A stretch of DNA of 64,000 bases from Brassica napus (GCF_020379485.1 NC_063451.1:24472630-24536629); one strand, 5' to 3'; counted from the first letter of the stretch, positions 10,261 through 23,633 are shown. Notes: generated from the sequence alone by a model not told the origin. A program made the numbers and translations.

Positions 10261-10489
10261 GACCACGATTAACGCCAGAACCGGAAATGGTTTTTTTTTT
10301 TTTTGTCTGAATAAAAAAAAAATTAAAAACCAACCAATCGCGGGCCGCCACGTGTCAGTGGGATCCGCGAACAGTTGAAAAACCCAGTTAACAGAGTTTT
10401 TTATTCTGGATTTTCTAGCACCGGTTTTTCCCTCCCTGTGGGCCCCTTCCCCCTTAAAAACCCACTAAAACCCCCCTGTAATCCTGCCC
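10261..10489. mobile_element. Second MITE of the same PIF/Harbinger-like family
   Basis: A 229-bp insertion flanked by TAA on both sides (10258-10260 and 10490-10492). The paralogue has the uninterrupted site with a single TAA (56568-56570), so both boundaries are defined directly. Ends read gaccacgattaacg, and gggcaggattacag in reverse. The interior shares gccacgtgtcagtgggatcc with the 9653-9864 element in the opposite orientation. Confidence 0.7.
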
Positions 10490-10615
10490 TAAGGAAAGTT
10501 CCAGGTTTGCATGTTAAGAAAAAGGATAATATACAAACACAGAATCTGTTAGGCCAAAGCTATCATTTAGCTGCCAGGAAACCTTTAGAATTTAGGAACG
10601 TTTGGCACTGGAACT

Positions 10616-10863
10616 CAGGGCCGTGCCTGACATATATAAGGTTAAAAGCAACTAATTTTTTTTGGCCCTATAAATTTATTTTATAAAAAATTAATGTAAT
10701 AATATACAGGATCGGGGCTTCGAACTCAGCACCTTGACAAAATTAGCGACCAAGCTTACCATCAGAACTAACTGAACTTTATTGAAAATGACCCCTAAAT
10801 TAATTTTAAGCTATCCGGCCCTCAAGCTAATGCTTGATCAGCCTTTATTCAGGCCCGGCCCTG
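10616..10863. mobile_element. hAT-like MITE with 8-bp target duplication
   Basis: A 248-bp insertion with termini cagggccgtgcc and ggcccggccctg, forming inverted repeats of the CAGGG...CCCTG type seen in hAT elements. It is flanked by an 8-bp duplication (ctggaact, 10608-10615 and 10864-10871). The paralogue carries the empty site once, at 56686-56693. It has no coding capacity, so it would depend on a transposase encoded elsewhere. Confidence 0.75.
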
Positions 10864-11030
10864 CTGGAACTTAAAAGAAAACGACGAAGTTGGGTACCAT
10901 ATGGGAAGCACAAGTACATGTGTTTCCAAGGCAAAATGCTATTCACGAGATAGTTGTTGTCTTCTTATTATCCTCGACCGTAACGATGAACCAAAGTTTT
11001 ATATTGTTCACTTTCAATTGATCTAAATTG

Positions 11031-11828
11031 TAAGGTCTTTTATTATATTTGTCAAAACTTATACTAGTTTTTTCATAATGACTATATCAATGATCTGTCA
11101 TACCATAAGTTGGATAACTATTTCTCACCACGTATTTACGAAAGAAGACAAGTATGATGCAGAAAAAGACAAAACATGATTTTGTAATGACAATACACAC
11201 ATATGTAAATTTTATTCTGTTTCCTGTATAAATTTCCTTTATATTGGTACAGTCTCAAATATTCATAATATGCTATATATATATTACGAATTTAAGGAGA
11301 AACAATGATCTATGATGGAACGGATATCAAATATACATGGAGACATGCTATAACTAAAGCACCAATTAATTAAGGTGTATCATCTACAAATCTTCCTACC
11401 ATTAGTTCTAAAACACCTAGATTTGTTTATTCATTTTTAGAAGGAAGAAGAAGATGGAAAAATGGAACGTACCACTTGATTAGTAAGAAAGACTTAAGTA
11501 GAGAAGATGTCTCTCACCCACTAGTCGTCAATACTTTTTCAAAGTCTCTAAACTTAGTGTGGAGCAGCTGTGACTCCATACCTTCATGCATGTCTCTCCT
11601 ATTTATAGAAATGTGACTGTGATATAAATTGAGTCAGGTCCCACGTTTCACTTCTACTCTCATGGATCATGGCGTCTCCGTCTCTATCGGATTTTTCCAG
11701 ATTTTATTCTTTTTTATTTTTCATTTTTCTTCTCTACAATAAACTAAAATTATACAATCGTTATAAGCGTGACACCAAATTTTGAGACTTTGCTATATGT
11801 TTATTTCATTCATATGGGACTTTCTTCT

Positions 11829-11865
<37 letters not shown>

Positions 11866-12742
11866 AATAATTGTGAAAGCATACGCTATACGTATATACA
11901 ATTGTTTTGTAGTGGCCCTACACCAAATAGTTAAGAAAAAATCTGAGTGGAAATTGAACTTTCGATGACGATCGAACTCAGTTTACCCGCCAGACACTTT
12001 TACTGGTCGAACCAATAAGACATATTTCATAAATCATAACGAAAACTTTCCAGCAACGAGAGCGATCTGTAATGATAATAAGTTTGTATATTTCATTTTT
12101 GGAGTGGTGACGCTGCAGTAAACGTTCAACGAACTTTAGAATATGAAATATGAGATTATGCATGGATTGGTGAAACATTAACTCTTCAAATGTTGCATGA
12201 AAGTTTTCGATACGTACTTTTTCTTTTAAAATTGTTTTAGCTTGCAATAAAACATCTCACTCAGCCAGGTAACTTTTAATTATTAAAATATATATGGTTG
12301 ATGAGGCCATGAGGGTTGACGAAGTTTCTTATTAGAATTTTTCTCCCACCAATTAATAGTTTGGAGTTTAAAACAAGAACGTTTATGTAACCCGTTTTAA
12401 AATGGCATTATACTAATGTGAACTCAATAACATGTTATCAGTTGACCCTCCAAAAAATAATTACAACATGCTATTATCGTATAACTTACACGGCATGTGT
12501 TTCCTTAACACGCTATTTTTTCTAATAGATTATAGATCAAATCATTCTCAACAAATGATTTGTAATTTTGAACAAATTATGTGTATACTATATGCTACAT
12601 AATTTATTTAGGAAACGTTTAAATTATACTAAATATAATATAACTAAAATATAGCCAATCTATTACAAAGGCAAAAAGAAAACTAAATTAAGCAAACATA
12701 AAGCTTAATTTGGAGTACCAAGATTAATTGCGAATACATTAT
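11031..12742. other. AT-rich intergenic stretch between the 11.0-kb block and CJD1
   Basis: Apart from the CTTT microsatellite and the minus-strand TATA-like site near 11600, I see no credible coding sequence. The 89-codon minus-strand open frame at 11978-12247 has no recognisable domain. The stretch is well conserved in the paralogue at 56850-58562, which reflects recent duplication. Confidence 0.5.
11830..11864 (+). repeat. (CTTT)n microsatellite
   Basis: About nine CTTT units. The paralogous run at 57652-57682 is about one unit shorter, so the locus is polymorphic between paralogues. Confidence 0.85.
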
Positions 12743-14340
12743 TTATTTTTGAAACACATCTCTCCCAAGAAAAGAACATCTCAATGGACAATGGTTGACA
12801 TCTAACGGCCACATGGCATAGAGCATCAAAACTGATGAAGCCGTCGCTATAAGTTCCTGCAACAAGGTATCAACGTTAGCACTCTTGATTTATTTCTTAT
12901 TACAATATCAAAAGCCTAGTTTACAGTTACTACTGTTGGAACTATTAGGGGGACCAGAGCCTTCTATCTATGTTAACTGTGTTGGTTTGGAGATTATTGC
13001 AAAATTCAATGTAGGAGTTCTCATTTTATGGCTAAACTTGTGCATCTGATTTTCATTCAAGTAAGAGTACATATACTGAAATACCTATTACAAGTCAGTC
13101 ATCTACAACCTAACAAAACTAGTGCTGTTTGTTGACGTTTAAGCCAACACTTGCCTGATGATCTAAAAGACTAAAACCCAATTTTTACAGGGAAGGTTTT
13201 GAGTGAAGAGAGATGTGGGCGTAGGCAAGAACATTAACCTGGTTGTAAAGAGCAATGGCTATAGAGCTTCCCATGTACTCGATCACATTTAAGATCCCGG
13301 TATAGGCCTGAAAAGCATGATTCACAAAGAGTTTAACATAGAATATAATCAAGTAAAAGATCTATGAGTTATCTAATAACTAAATCTAACAAATATGATA
13401 ATCCAAAAGTATAAAACTTTGACACTGTGAGCTGTATTGATATCACATAAGCAGCTTTCTTTGAATTAAAGTAAAACAAATACCAGCTAGTGCCAACACA
13501 AAACAAATTCTTTAAAACAGCAGAGTGTTTAAAAAAGCAGAGTGTTGATATATTGACATACCAAAGATGCAAAAAGAATAGAGCCAAAAACTAATGAAAG
13601 AGACAGAAGAAGCCTCTTTCCCATTCTCAGTCCCCGTCCATTTTCTGCCCCTTCCTCCTGCAGCCAGTCTCAACATCAATGTTAGTCAACACTGCCACCA
13701 GGTGCATTGACACTAAACATAAGGCATCAAATTTTATCAAAACTCACGTTAATGTTGGAGATGAAAGTGCTTCAAAGGATTTTAATTTCTCAAAAATTCT
13801 GTACATAAATACAAAAGACATGAACTGCAGTGGTTTGTATTCAACGCTACGTTGGATGGCAATCCATGCACTCTGCAAAAAAAAAAAGAGAGAAACAGAA
13901 ACAGAGAGAGATTCATATATGACTGAGATATTAACATTTCAAATGTCATATATGCATAGATATGGAGAAACAAGAAACTTTTACAGCATGAATACACAAA
14001 ATCCACATTCCTAAAAAGTTTCAACATTATTCTTCTGAAGTACTTACAAACACAGTTGCTATTACTAGGTTAATCAACATATCATTTCTGGAAGACTTGG
14101 AATACCTGTAACAAGATGAGTCAACAAATCATGATTATAATATGCTTTTAAACGATGAACATAAAAAAATTTGAGTGGACAGTGGACTCATAAGGAATCT
14201 TTTACCTTGGACCCCATGGTATTATAGGCTGCTTATCAGCATATTTAATGTCCTTGGAAACCTGAATTATGAGAAATTCATCCAGGTTTAAGAAAGGAAG
14301 TCCATAAAGTCCAAAGATGAACAACTTGGACAATTTGAAC
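12743..14340 (-). pseudogene. CJD1: CJD1-like chloroplast membrane protein, C-terminal exons (copy 1)
   Basis: Six spliced minus-strand exons read through in phase: 14261-14206, 14105-14048, 13872-13813, 13657-13562, 13307-13239, 12856-12743 (stop TAA). The protein has three hydrophobic segments: DMLINLVIATVF, then KRLLLSLSLVFGSILFASL running into AYTGILNVI, then SIAIALYNQ into ATASSVLMLYAMW. Splice sites are GT-AG throughout. Position beside THA1 on the same strand matches Arabidopsis CJD1 (chloroplast J-like domain 1); I assign the name from synteny and the membrane-rich C-terminus. No exon for the transit peptide or J-like domain is visible up to 14700, so this copy appears 5'-truncated. 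A possible in-frame upstream extension (14262-14340) reads LFIFGLYGLPFLNLDEF. Confidence 0.55.
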
Positions 14341-14705
14341 AAATACAATTACAATTATGAAATAAATAAGTAAAAATTGAGCAAATATATAAATATTAAA
14401 AGCACAAAAATCATATAAAATTGGACAACTTGAGATGAAAACCAATAATTACATAACAAACTAAATCAAATACAAGAACATTCATAGAGTGAAACGATGA
14501 ATAATTGAATATTCCTTTATATAAGCACAATCAACTATCTAAAATAGTCATGCAAATCATTTTTTTGGTTTACATAGACTGCACAACAAATTCACAATTT
14601 CAAAATTAAAATAATTACTTATTTATGATAAAGCACCAAACAAAAAGTATCAAAATTAAGATAAAAATGGCCAATAATAGTAATAATATAAATAATATTT
14701 GTTGC
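14341..14705. other. AT-rich spacer
   Basis: No gene, RNA or clear repeat was recognised. It joins the truncated CJD1 end to the unrecognised plus-strand gene and may contain a duplication breakpoint. Confidence 0.4.
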
Positions 14706-14710
14706 TGCAG

Positions 14711-14822
14711 AGTGATCCCTCCAACTTTGAGTTGGAGATTGTCCACGTGGCCATAGAATCTGTCGATGATAGCTTCAAAGAGTTTCGTTTGTTTCTATCT
14801 GTTGTAGAGGACAAACTTTGAG
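14711..14822 (+). pseudogene. Exon-like fragment paralogous to the 15484 exon
   Basis: After a TTGCTGCAG acceptor the sequence reads DPSNFELEIVHVAIESVDDS, close to the exon beginning at 15484 (DLSNFELEIVQVAIESLDD). It diverges after that and soon hits a stop. It looks like a duplicated exon start of the unrecognised gene downstream. The paralogue at 61950-62060 keeps it. Confidence 0.45.
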
Positions 14823-15089
14823 CTAGATAGCTTAATGAAATTCAACATGCGTAGTGCTGCATCTCCTTACTACATAACTTTGGTTGCACGCCTTCCATCT
14901 AGCGGTTTGCAGTAGATCTTTCAGGTTCTCGTAGAGGAAGAATGTCTTGGCATTTTAGATTTGACATGCCCCATCTCTAGACCTGAAGGTAAAGACTGCT
15001 TTGTTGATACATTAATCAATTTCACTACTTTTGATGACTATATTTGACATATCACATAGAGACCAATAGTTCGAAGAAGGAGTCAACTC

Positions 15090-15702
15090 CTTTTTACGTC
15101 CACATACCGAACCATTGTGTGCTACCTACCAAGACAGATTGCTTGGCTGGATCAAGTCAGTAATTCCATGGCCTTCCTCTGAGATTGGTTTCAGTGACAC
15201 AAAGCGTTTTTACATGGTAATATACTCTTATTTTGGTCACTTGCATGCATCAGTTTTGCTTTTGACGTAGTACTAAATTACTAATAAATGTTTTTTTTTT
15301 GGTAGTTGAATGAATCTGAGTTGCAATTTGATTGGATTTCTTTGTACGTGGAACTTGCAATTTGTGATTCCCATAGGTGGTTTACAACTGTAAGGTTTAT
15401 GTTCTCCACTTTGCATATCAATAACATACTTGGTGATGTATCAATAACATACTTGGTGATGATACAAAGTCTTGTTGTTGCAGAAGGATCTCTCCAACTT
15501 TGAGTTGGAGATTGTCCAAGTGGCCATAGAATCTCTCGATGATAAGGAGCCCCCAAGTATCAAGTCTAAAGCTGCTGTCATTTACATAGCATACAAGGAC
15601 TTAGCCAAGGCTAGGACTGGAGAGCCTTATCACTGCCAAGCTGTTGTGAGACGAGTAATCAACGAGGCTACAGGAACATTGAGCATCCAAGGTGATTGCT
15701 AG
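15090..15702 (+). pseudogene. Unrecognised spliced gene fragment
   Basis: Three exons in phase: one ending at 15216 (YQDRLLGWIKSVIPWPSSEI then TKRFYM), 15306-15389 (ELQFDWISLYVELAICDSHR), and 15484-15702 (YKDLAKARTGEPYHCQAVVR, stop TAG). Introns begin GTAATA and GTAAGG and end GGTAG and TTGCAG. I do not recognise the family and assign no function. In this copy a TAG lies upstream in the first exon frame (near 15067-15069), and no start codon is evident, so it is probably a 3' remnant. The paralogue at 62170-62783 is differently damaged. Confidence 0.4.
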
Positions 15703-15858
15703 ATTGAAGATGAAACGGCTTCAGCTTTGGCGGCTTCTAAGAAGAGATCCTGAATGCTTAGGAGTTCATAAGCTATGGAGTTGTCTAGTCCTAGGTGGTA
15801 CGTACAAAAACTTTGGACTCTGCTCTTCCCCCACCTAGTTGATTAGCTATTTAGTAAT

Positions 15859-16140
15859 TTAAGACATTTGAAGATGTGTATCAGATGGTAATATTTAACT
15901 ATTAATTAGTGATGCTTATGTATTGTGTGCTTTTGGTCTCTATTTAAGACATTTGAAGATGTGTATCGGATGTAGTAGTACTTAACTGTTATTACTTATT
16001 ACTTTGTGCTTTTGGTCTCTCTATTTATGCTTTTGGTCTCTCTATTTAAGACATTTGAAGATGTATATCAGATGGTAGTATTAGTATTAGTATTAATTAG
16101 TAATGCTTATGTAATTTTGTGTGTTTTGGTCTCTTTTTTT
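15859..16140 (+). repeat. Diverged tandem repeat, about three 90-100 bp units
   Basis: Units begin near 15862, 15947 and 16047, each with aagacatttgaagatgt followed by an AT-rich stretch and cttttggtctct. A shorter partial duplication (gcttttggtctctctattt) lies within the second unit. The same array recurs at 62965-63240. Confidence 0.7.
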
Positions 16141-16249
16141 TTTAAGTATGTCCCTAATGCAATTAAGTTAATTTACTATATATTTTCATTTGCATCATTT
16201 ATAGATTAAGTTGACTTTGGTATGCATTAACCAATTTTGTGATAGTATG

Positions 16250-17530
<1,281 letters not shown>

Positions 17531-17666
17531 TAGATATTTGATGACCTGAATCAAAACTTTGTGTTCTACAATCACATAGGACCTGATGTTATGTCCTCCA
17601 CTGACTTGCACCTGATTTAAAGTCATTTATCTGACCTCATTGTCTCGGTGATGCTCTTTCATGTAG

Positions 17667-18052
<386 letters not shown>

Positions 18053-18059
18053 TTCCCCC

Positions 18060-19187
18060 TCAAGATGGAGCATATATGTTAATGAACTCCATCTTGCTCA
18101 TAAGATGTCGGAAAGGAGAAGGGTAGAGAGGTTTTGTAAGGATGTCAGCTAGTTGATTTGATGTCCTTACATGAAGAGTTTTCACTAGGCCTTTCTTAAC
18201 CCATTCTATAACAATGTGACAATCACGCTCCACATGCTTCGTTCTTTCGTGAAAGACGGCATTGTTGGCTATATGTATGGCAGCTGTGTTGTCGCAATAC
18301 AAAGGTGCAGCTTCCCGAGTCTCAATCCAAAGATCTTCCATCATGTTTCGAAACCAAAGCATCTCTTTAACCGCTTCAGACATGGCACGATACTCAGACT
18401 CAGCGGAAGAACTAGAGACAGTGTCTTGCTTATTTGACTTCCAAGTGATGAGTGAAGAGCCAACAAAAACGCATAAACCAGATACACTCTGACGAGTGTC
18501 AGGGCATGAACCCCAATCAGCATCCGTGAAAGCAGAGAGCTTCAAGTCTGAACAAGCTGAGTAAAAGAGACCCAAGCCAACTGTCCCTTTAAGGTAATGC
18601 AAGACCTTGTAAGCAGCATGAAGATGTGGAGCTCGCGGAGAGGAAGTGAACTGACAGAGCTTGTGGACAGCAAAAGTGATATCTGGTCGAGTAAAGGTCA
18701 GATAAAGAAGCTTTCCAACAAGTCGCCAATATACCTCCGCGTTAGGTAAGAGCTCACCATCTTCTATAGATAACTTAACACTGGGATCCATGGGAATTGA
18801 GGAAGGCTTACAGCCAAGTAGACCAGTGTCAGTCAATAAGTCAAGCACATATTTGCGTTGACAGATGGAAATCCCTGAAGAAGACCGAGCAATTTCCAGA
18901 CCGAGGAAATATCTCAGAGTTCCTAAGTCACGTAGCTTAAAGGAGGCTTGAAGAGATTCTTTAAGGAGCGCTGTGGCTTTGTCACAACTACTTGCGATGA
19001 TGATATCGTCAACGTAGACCAAGACCAAGACCAAGGGGGAATATTTATATCCTTCCTGTGTAGGTTCAGAGAACGGCCCCCAGACGTCAATGTGAAGTAG
19101 TTCAAATGGTTGAGAACACAGCTTAGGATGTAAATGGTAAGACAATTTCTTTTGTTTAGCACGATGACAGACTTCACAATGCATCAA
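18060..19187 (-). pseudogene. copia integrase start fused to RT C-terminus and RNase H
   Basis: The first 50 codons carry the integrase zinc-binding end and first catalytic region (CEVCHRAKQKK, ELLHIDVWGPF, GYKYS). The frame then jumps directly to RT motif VLVYVDDIIIASSC, so most of the integrase catalytic core and the N-terminal half of RT are deleted. RNase H follows (TDADWGSCPDTRQSVSG, AESEYRAM, CDNTAAIHIANNAVFHERTK, ADILTKPL). The deletion keeps the frame. A TGA (19188-19190) separates this from the gag-protease frame in the same phase. Confidence 0.88.
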
Positions 19188-21134
19188 TCATTTATTCTTT
19201 GTCTTTGAAAATCCAAGTACATCAGAGAGAAGTTCTATACGCTCAAAAGAACTGTGTCCAAAATGTTGGTGCCAAATGGAAGCATCTACAACATTATTAG
19301 TAAAGGAAGAAGAAGAAACAGGAGCTGCAGCACTTGTATCAGCAACATCCAGGACGTACAGGTTCACAATCCGTTTACCGCTTCCAATCATCGACCCCCT
19401 GATAGGATCCTGTATAGTAAAAGAACCAGAATCAAAGATCACTTGAGCGCCAATATCAGAAGTCAGAGAGCTGACACTCAGAAGATTGAGTCTGAATTCT
19501 GGAATAAACAGAACATTCTGCAGGGTCAAAGTAGTATCAATGATGATCTGACCGATACCACCAACCTTGAGTGTTGAACCATTTGGAAGATTCACAAAAT
19601 GATTAACAGAAGTATCAAGGTTATGGAAAGCATCACGTTCGTGAGAAACGTGGTGAGTTGCACCAGAGTCTACGATCCATGTGTGCTTATCAGTGACACA
19701 CTTAGTGACACTTAGAATTCCAATAAAACTGAATGTGAAAGATGAAAAAAATATACCAGAGTGGTCAGTGGGCTGAGACACAGAAGGAGAAGCAGTACCA
19801 CGATCAGGTTGAAGCTGAGAACTGAAGTAAGCAATAAAGTTCTGAATTTGGTCCTTGTTCAGCTTGCCAACGAGATTATCAAGACCAGAAACAACTGAGG
19901 GTGAATCCTGAACGGCAACACTAGCTGCAACGACAAGAGCCTTTGGCTGCAAAGACCTATCAGTGTTTGATCTCCTTTTCTTCCAACCAACTGGATATCC
20001 ATGGAGCTTGTAACAGCGATCAATGACATGACCAATGTTTCCACAGTGAGCACAAACTGGTCCAGGTTTCCTTTGAAAAGCATTCACCGCGCCTTGTTGA
20101 GAAGCGTTTGAATCACCACCAAGTGAAGCAGACGGAGCAGAGTTAGAAGACATAGGTAGCACAGTAGGCTGAGATGTCCCATGACTAACTTGAAAGGCAG
20201 CGGGAGCGATGATAGAATTGAACTGGCGTTGGCTATCATCTTGGTCTAAGATGTTACAAATCTCCGCAAGATCAGGAAGAGGCTTTCTCATGAGAATCTG
20301 ACTACGAATGATAGAATATTTCTCATTAAGACCAGCCAAGAACTTGATGGTTCTGCCTCGTTCAATCTTAGCTTTGGCTGTACGCTGGCTGAGACAACTC
20401 GTTGTATTGCAACAGAGACAGGTTTCAGGAGGTTCTGTGCCGTCCAAGTTGTTCCAAAGGGTCTTGAGAGTAGTGTAATACCCAGAGAGATCCATGGAGC
20501 CTTGGCGGAGATCCTGAATCTGTTGAATCAACTGAAAAGTCTGTGGTAGATTCGTCTTATGGAAACAATTATGAAGGTCAGTCCATATCTCAGTCGCATC
20601 ATCAAACGACAAAATACTACCATAGATTTGAGAGGAAACCGAGTTGAGAAGCCAAGATTTTACCATGCTGTTACAACGAGACCAGATCCGAAACAGAGGA
20701 GTAGCGGAATTAGGACGAGGGAGAGACCCATCAACAAAAGTGATCTTGTTCTTCGCATCGAGAGCGATCTTCATCGCAGAGCACCACTGGGTGTAGTTTG
20801 ATCCATCCAGAGTAAGGGAAGTGATCAACAACCCGGGATGATCGGCGTGATGAAGAAACAACGGCGAGTGAACACTGTCTGGATTCATCACGACGGAAAG
20901 AGCGTACGGATCCGGAACAAGCGGGGCTGCAACGGCTTCAGAGTGTGAAGGGGAGCCTCCAGGGTTTGGATTCGAGCTACCGGCGCGTGTAGAACGACCA
21001 GAACGGCGAGAACGACGGAGAGCAACCACCATCGTATCGACGAAGCAACACGACAAAAGAAACAGAGATCGACGAAAGGTCACAAAACGGAGCTCAAAAG
21101 AAAGAGCAGAAAACGATGTTGAGCTTGTGCTCAA
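19188..21134 (-). CDS. copia gag-protease-pre-integrase frame
   Basis: A 648-codon frame; the likely gag start is the internal methionine near residue 35 (MVVALRRSRRSGRSTRAGSS). Gag core: LITSLTLDGSNYTQWCSAMK and IWTDLHNCFHKTNLPQTFQL, a Retrotran_gag-like module. One zinc knuckle CAHCGNIGHVIDRC lies near residue 363. The protease active site is WIVDSGATHHVSHE near residue 488. Pre-integrase ends with WHQHFGHSSFERIELL. It ends at the TGA shared with the downstream frame. An intact gag could in principle allow packaging in trans. Confidence 0.85.
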   Translation of the reverse strand: MSTSSTSFSALSFELRFVTFRRSLFLLSCCFVDTMVVALRRSRRSGRSTRAGSSNPNPGGSPSHSEAVAAPLVPDPYALSVVMNPDSVHSPLFLHHADHPGLLITSLTLDGSNYTQWCSAMKIALDAKNKITFVDGSLPRPNSATPLFRIWSRCNSMVKSWLLNSVSSQIYGSILSFDDATEIWTDLHNCFHKTNLPQTFQLIQQIQDLRQGSMDLSGYYTTLKTLWNNLDGTEPPETCLCCNTTSCLSQRTAKAKIERGRTIKFLAGLNEKYSIIRSQILMRKPLPDLAEICNILDQDDSQRQFNSIIAPAAFQVSHGTSQPTVLPMSSNSAPSASLGGDSNASQQGAVNAFQRKPGPVCAHCGNIGHVIDRCYKLHGYPVGWKKRRSNTDRSLQPKALVVAASVAVQDSPSVVSGLDNLVGKLNKDQIQNFIAYFSSQLQPDRGTASPSVSQPTDHSGIFFSSFTFSFIGILSVTKCVTDKHTWIVDSGATHHVSHERDAFHNLDTSVNHFVNLPNGSTLKVGGIGQIIIDTTLTLQNVLFIPEFRLNLLSVSSLTSDIGAQVIFDSGSFTIQDPIRGSMIGSGKRIVNLYVLDVADTSAAAPVSSSSFTNNVVDASIWHQHFGHSSFERIELLSDVLGFSKTKNK

Positions 21135-21147
21135 CGCTCTGATACCA

Positions 21148-21382
21148 TATTAGTGTTTCAGAGGTGAACAGAAAGGAAGTTTCTTCCTACGTCATTCATG
21201 GAGTCGCACAAGATGACAAAGGAGAGAGAGAGAGTTTTAAGGAATATTTCTGTTATTTAATAAAGTGTGAGCTACACACACTAAATACATGTTTGATAGC
21301 TTATCCGGAACAAACCTGGTTAAATAAGTAAAGCCAAAATGTACAACTAAACCATATACATTGTACCAATAATAAACCAATA
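21148..21382 (-). repeat. 5' LTR of the TA-type copia
   Basis: 235 bp, bounded on the right by the target duplication GTAGC and on the left by the abutting primer-binding site gctctgatacca. Confidence 0.9.
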
Positions 21383-23633
21383 GTAGCACCAGTCGACTGG
21401 CTCCCTCACGGACAGATTGCTATAGAGTTATACTGTCAACAGGGTAGAAAAACGTCCATCTCGAATGATAAACTCTTGCTTGGGGCAGCAAGAGAAGTAG
21501 TGAAAGCCGACTGGGAGCTCAACTTGCTAAAGAAGAATACAATAGATAACTTGAGGTGGAAAGAGTTTAGCGGAAAGGATGGGATCTTGGCCAAAACACT
21601 CAAGGCACGCATTGACATGGAACGTACGAGAAGAGAGTTTCTGTGCAGCTCTTCACTTGCGTTGAAGATGCATAGTAATTTCGATGCTACCAACGAGAGA
21701 GAGTGTTGTATATGCTTCTTTGATTTGCACCTCTCCGCTGCTGGTTGCCGCTGTTCCCCGGAGAAGTATTCATGTTTGACTCATGTGAAACAGTTGTGTT
21801 CTTGTCCGTGGGTAGCTAAATATTATCTGTTTCGGTATGATATGGATGAACTGAATGTTCTTCTTGAGGCTGTGGAAGGGAAGCTCAGTTCTGTGTATAG
21901 ATGGGCGCGTCAAGATTTGGGATTGGCTTTAAGTGAACACCTCTCAGGAAGCAAGATGGAGACTGGTGAGGAAGAACCACAAGCAGGTGCACTTTTAGGG
22001 AAAGATTTACAGTTGAAAGTAACATCGAGAGAAGATCTAAGTAGAGGGTTAGAAAAGAGGTTACTTCTGAAAGTCAAGGAGGAGCAATTAACACCAAGCC
22101 ACTGTATGAAGCCAGTCAAAGAAGAAGAAGGCATCTCTATGACAGCTGCTAAGTCCACAAGTGGAAAAAAGAATTCACAGAGTGTACCTGATGATGTGAT
22201 ACTCCTAAGTGATGATGAGCATGACATACCTAGGAAACAAGGTTCTGAGAAAAGAGATGCAGTTTCGTCTGGAAAGCATTTGAAAATACAGGAGAGACCA
22301 ACCCACGTTTTAGCGTTGGAAGCGCCTAGCAAAACTCCTGTTCCCATGATAGAAAAGCAAGCAATTTATTTGCCTGATAGACAAATCACTATGTCATTGC
22401 CTACTAATGACCAAAGAGCAGTGCAAGGGGATGTTACAAGTTCTGTATCGCATGGGGAAGTTAATGCCGTAGTTGATGGTGTTACGAGCAACCAAGATGG
22501 TGTTAAACCTACCAGCTGTAAATCCAAAACCTCTGGAGCTTTGGCTATACAGGAAGTGGTTGATGGGATAAGAAGTAACTCAGGGACACCGTCTTGTTCG
22601 CAGAACAATAGTCCAGATAGGATCATCCGCCAAAAGGGTCCACGTATAGCAAAAGTCGTGAGGAGAATCAATTGCAATGTAGAGCCTCTAAACTATGGTT
22701 CTGTGCTTTCTGGAAAATCATGGTGCAACCGCCGAGCAATTTTTCCTAAAGGTAACATGTTGTTTATGTAAACATATATGCATTGATGATATTTTGCAAA
22801 GTGCTTAATGTCTATTCTTCTTTGGTGCAGGGTTTCGTAGTCGGGTCAAGTACATAAACGTTTTGGATCCGACGAGGATGAGCTTCTACGTTTCAGAGAT
22901 TCTTGATGCTGGACGCAACAGTCCATTGTTCATGGTAAATTAATATCTTTCTTGTCTGAAAAAAAGGTTTCATTGCCTTAGATTATCTTGGTCATTAACA
23001 AACTGTGTGGTATGATCTTCTTGTTAGGTTTACTTGGAGGGTGTTCCCAGTGAGGTGTTTGCTCACTTGTCTCCTACAAGATGCTGGGAGATGGTACGAG
23101 ATAGAGTAAACCAAGAGATAAGTAAGCAGCACAAAGCCGGTAAGCCAGATCTTCCTCCTCTGCAGCCCTCTGGGAGTCCTGACGGTTTTGAAATGTTTGG
23201 ATATACATCACCTGCAATCCTACAGGTAATAATAGTAAAACCAACTTTGCCTAGAAAATATAAGCTTCATTTGTAAATCTAGTTGACAGATAGATAATCT
23301 AATTTGTTAAAACAGGCCATTGAAGCAATAGACGTGAATAGAGTTTGCACAGAGTATTGGGAGTCCAGGCCTTACTCGCGGCCACAGGTTCAGTTCCCTG
23401 CAAATGCTCTTCTTCTCAGAGAAGCCAACACAAGCATTCAATCATCAGATGTGAGAAATCTCCAGAAAGCTCCCAGACAACGTCTATTACCTGCTGGAGC
23501 GAAGTCTAATCTCAAAGTTCTGCTCAAGAAAGCTAACATGGAGGAACTAAGCTCACTTCAAGAGGTTTTAAGTGAGTCTAACATAGATTTGGTGACCGAA
23601 CTTGTGAAGGAAGAGATCCAGAAGCGGTGCTGA

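Larger units (their letters stand above)
10000..11030. other. Conserved intergenic block, gene status unresolved
   Basis: After removing the two MITEs, this block aligns closely with 56325-56850. On the minus strand 10043-10190 reads PQQAYVIKLKLESETRTSFF and onward after an AG acceptor. On the plus strand 10500-11025 gives an 87-codon open stretch once the MITEs are removed, but with no good ATG. I do not recognise either. They could be exons of a small or decayed gene, or conserved non-coding sequence. A TATA-like CTATAAATAG on the minus strand near 11600 would suit a minus-strand transcript. Confidence 0.25.

Noticed and set aside
11978..12247. Minus-strand 89-codon frame, repeated at 57796-58065
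   Set aside because: Identity between the copies reflects recent duplication; no domain or gene structure seen.
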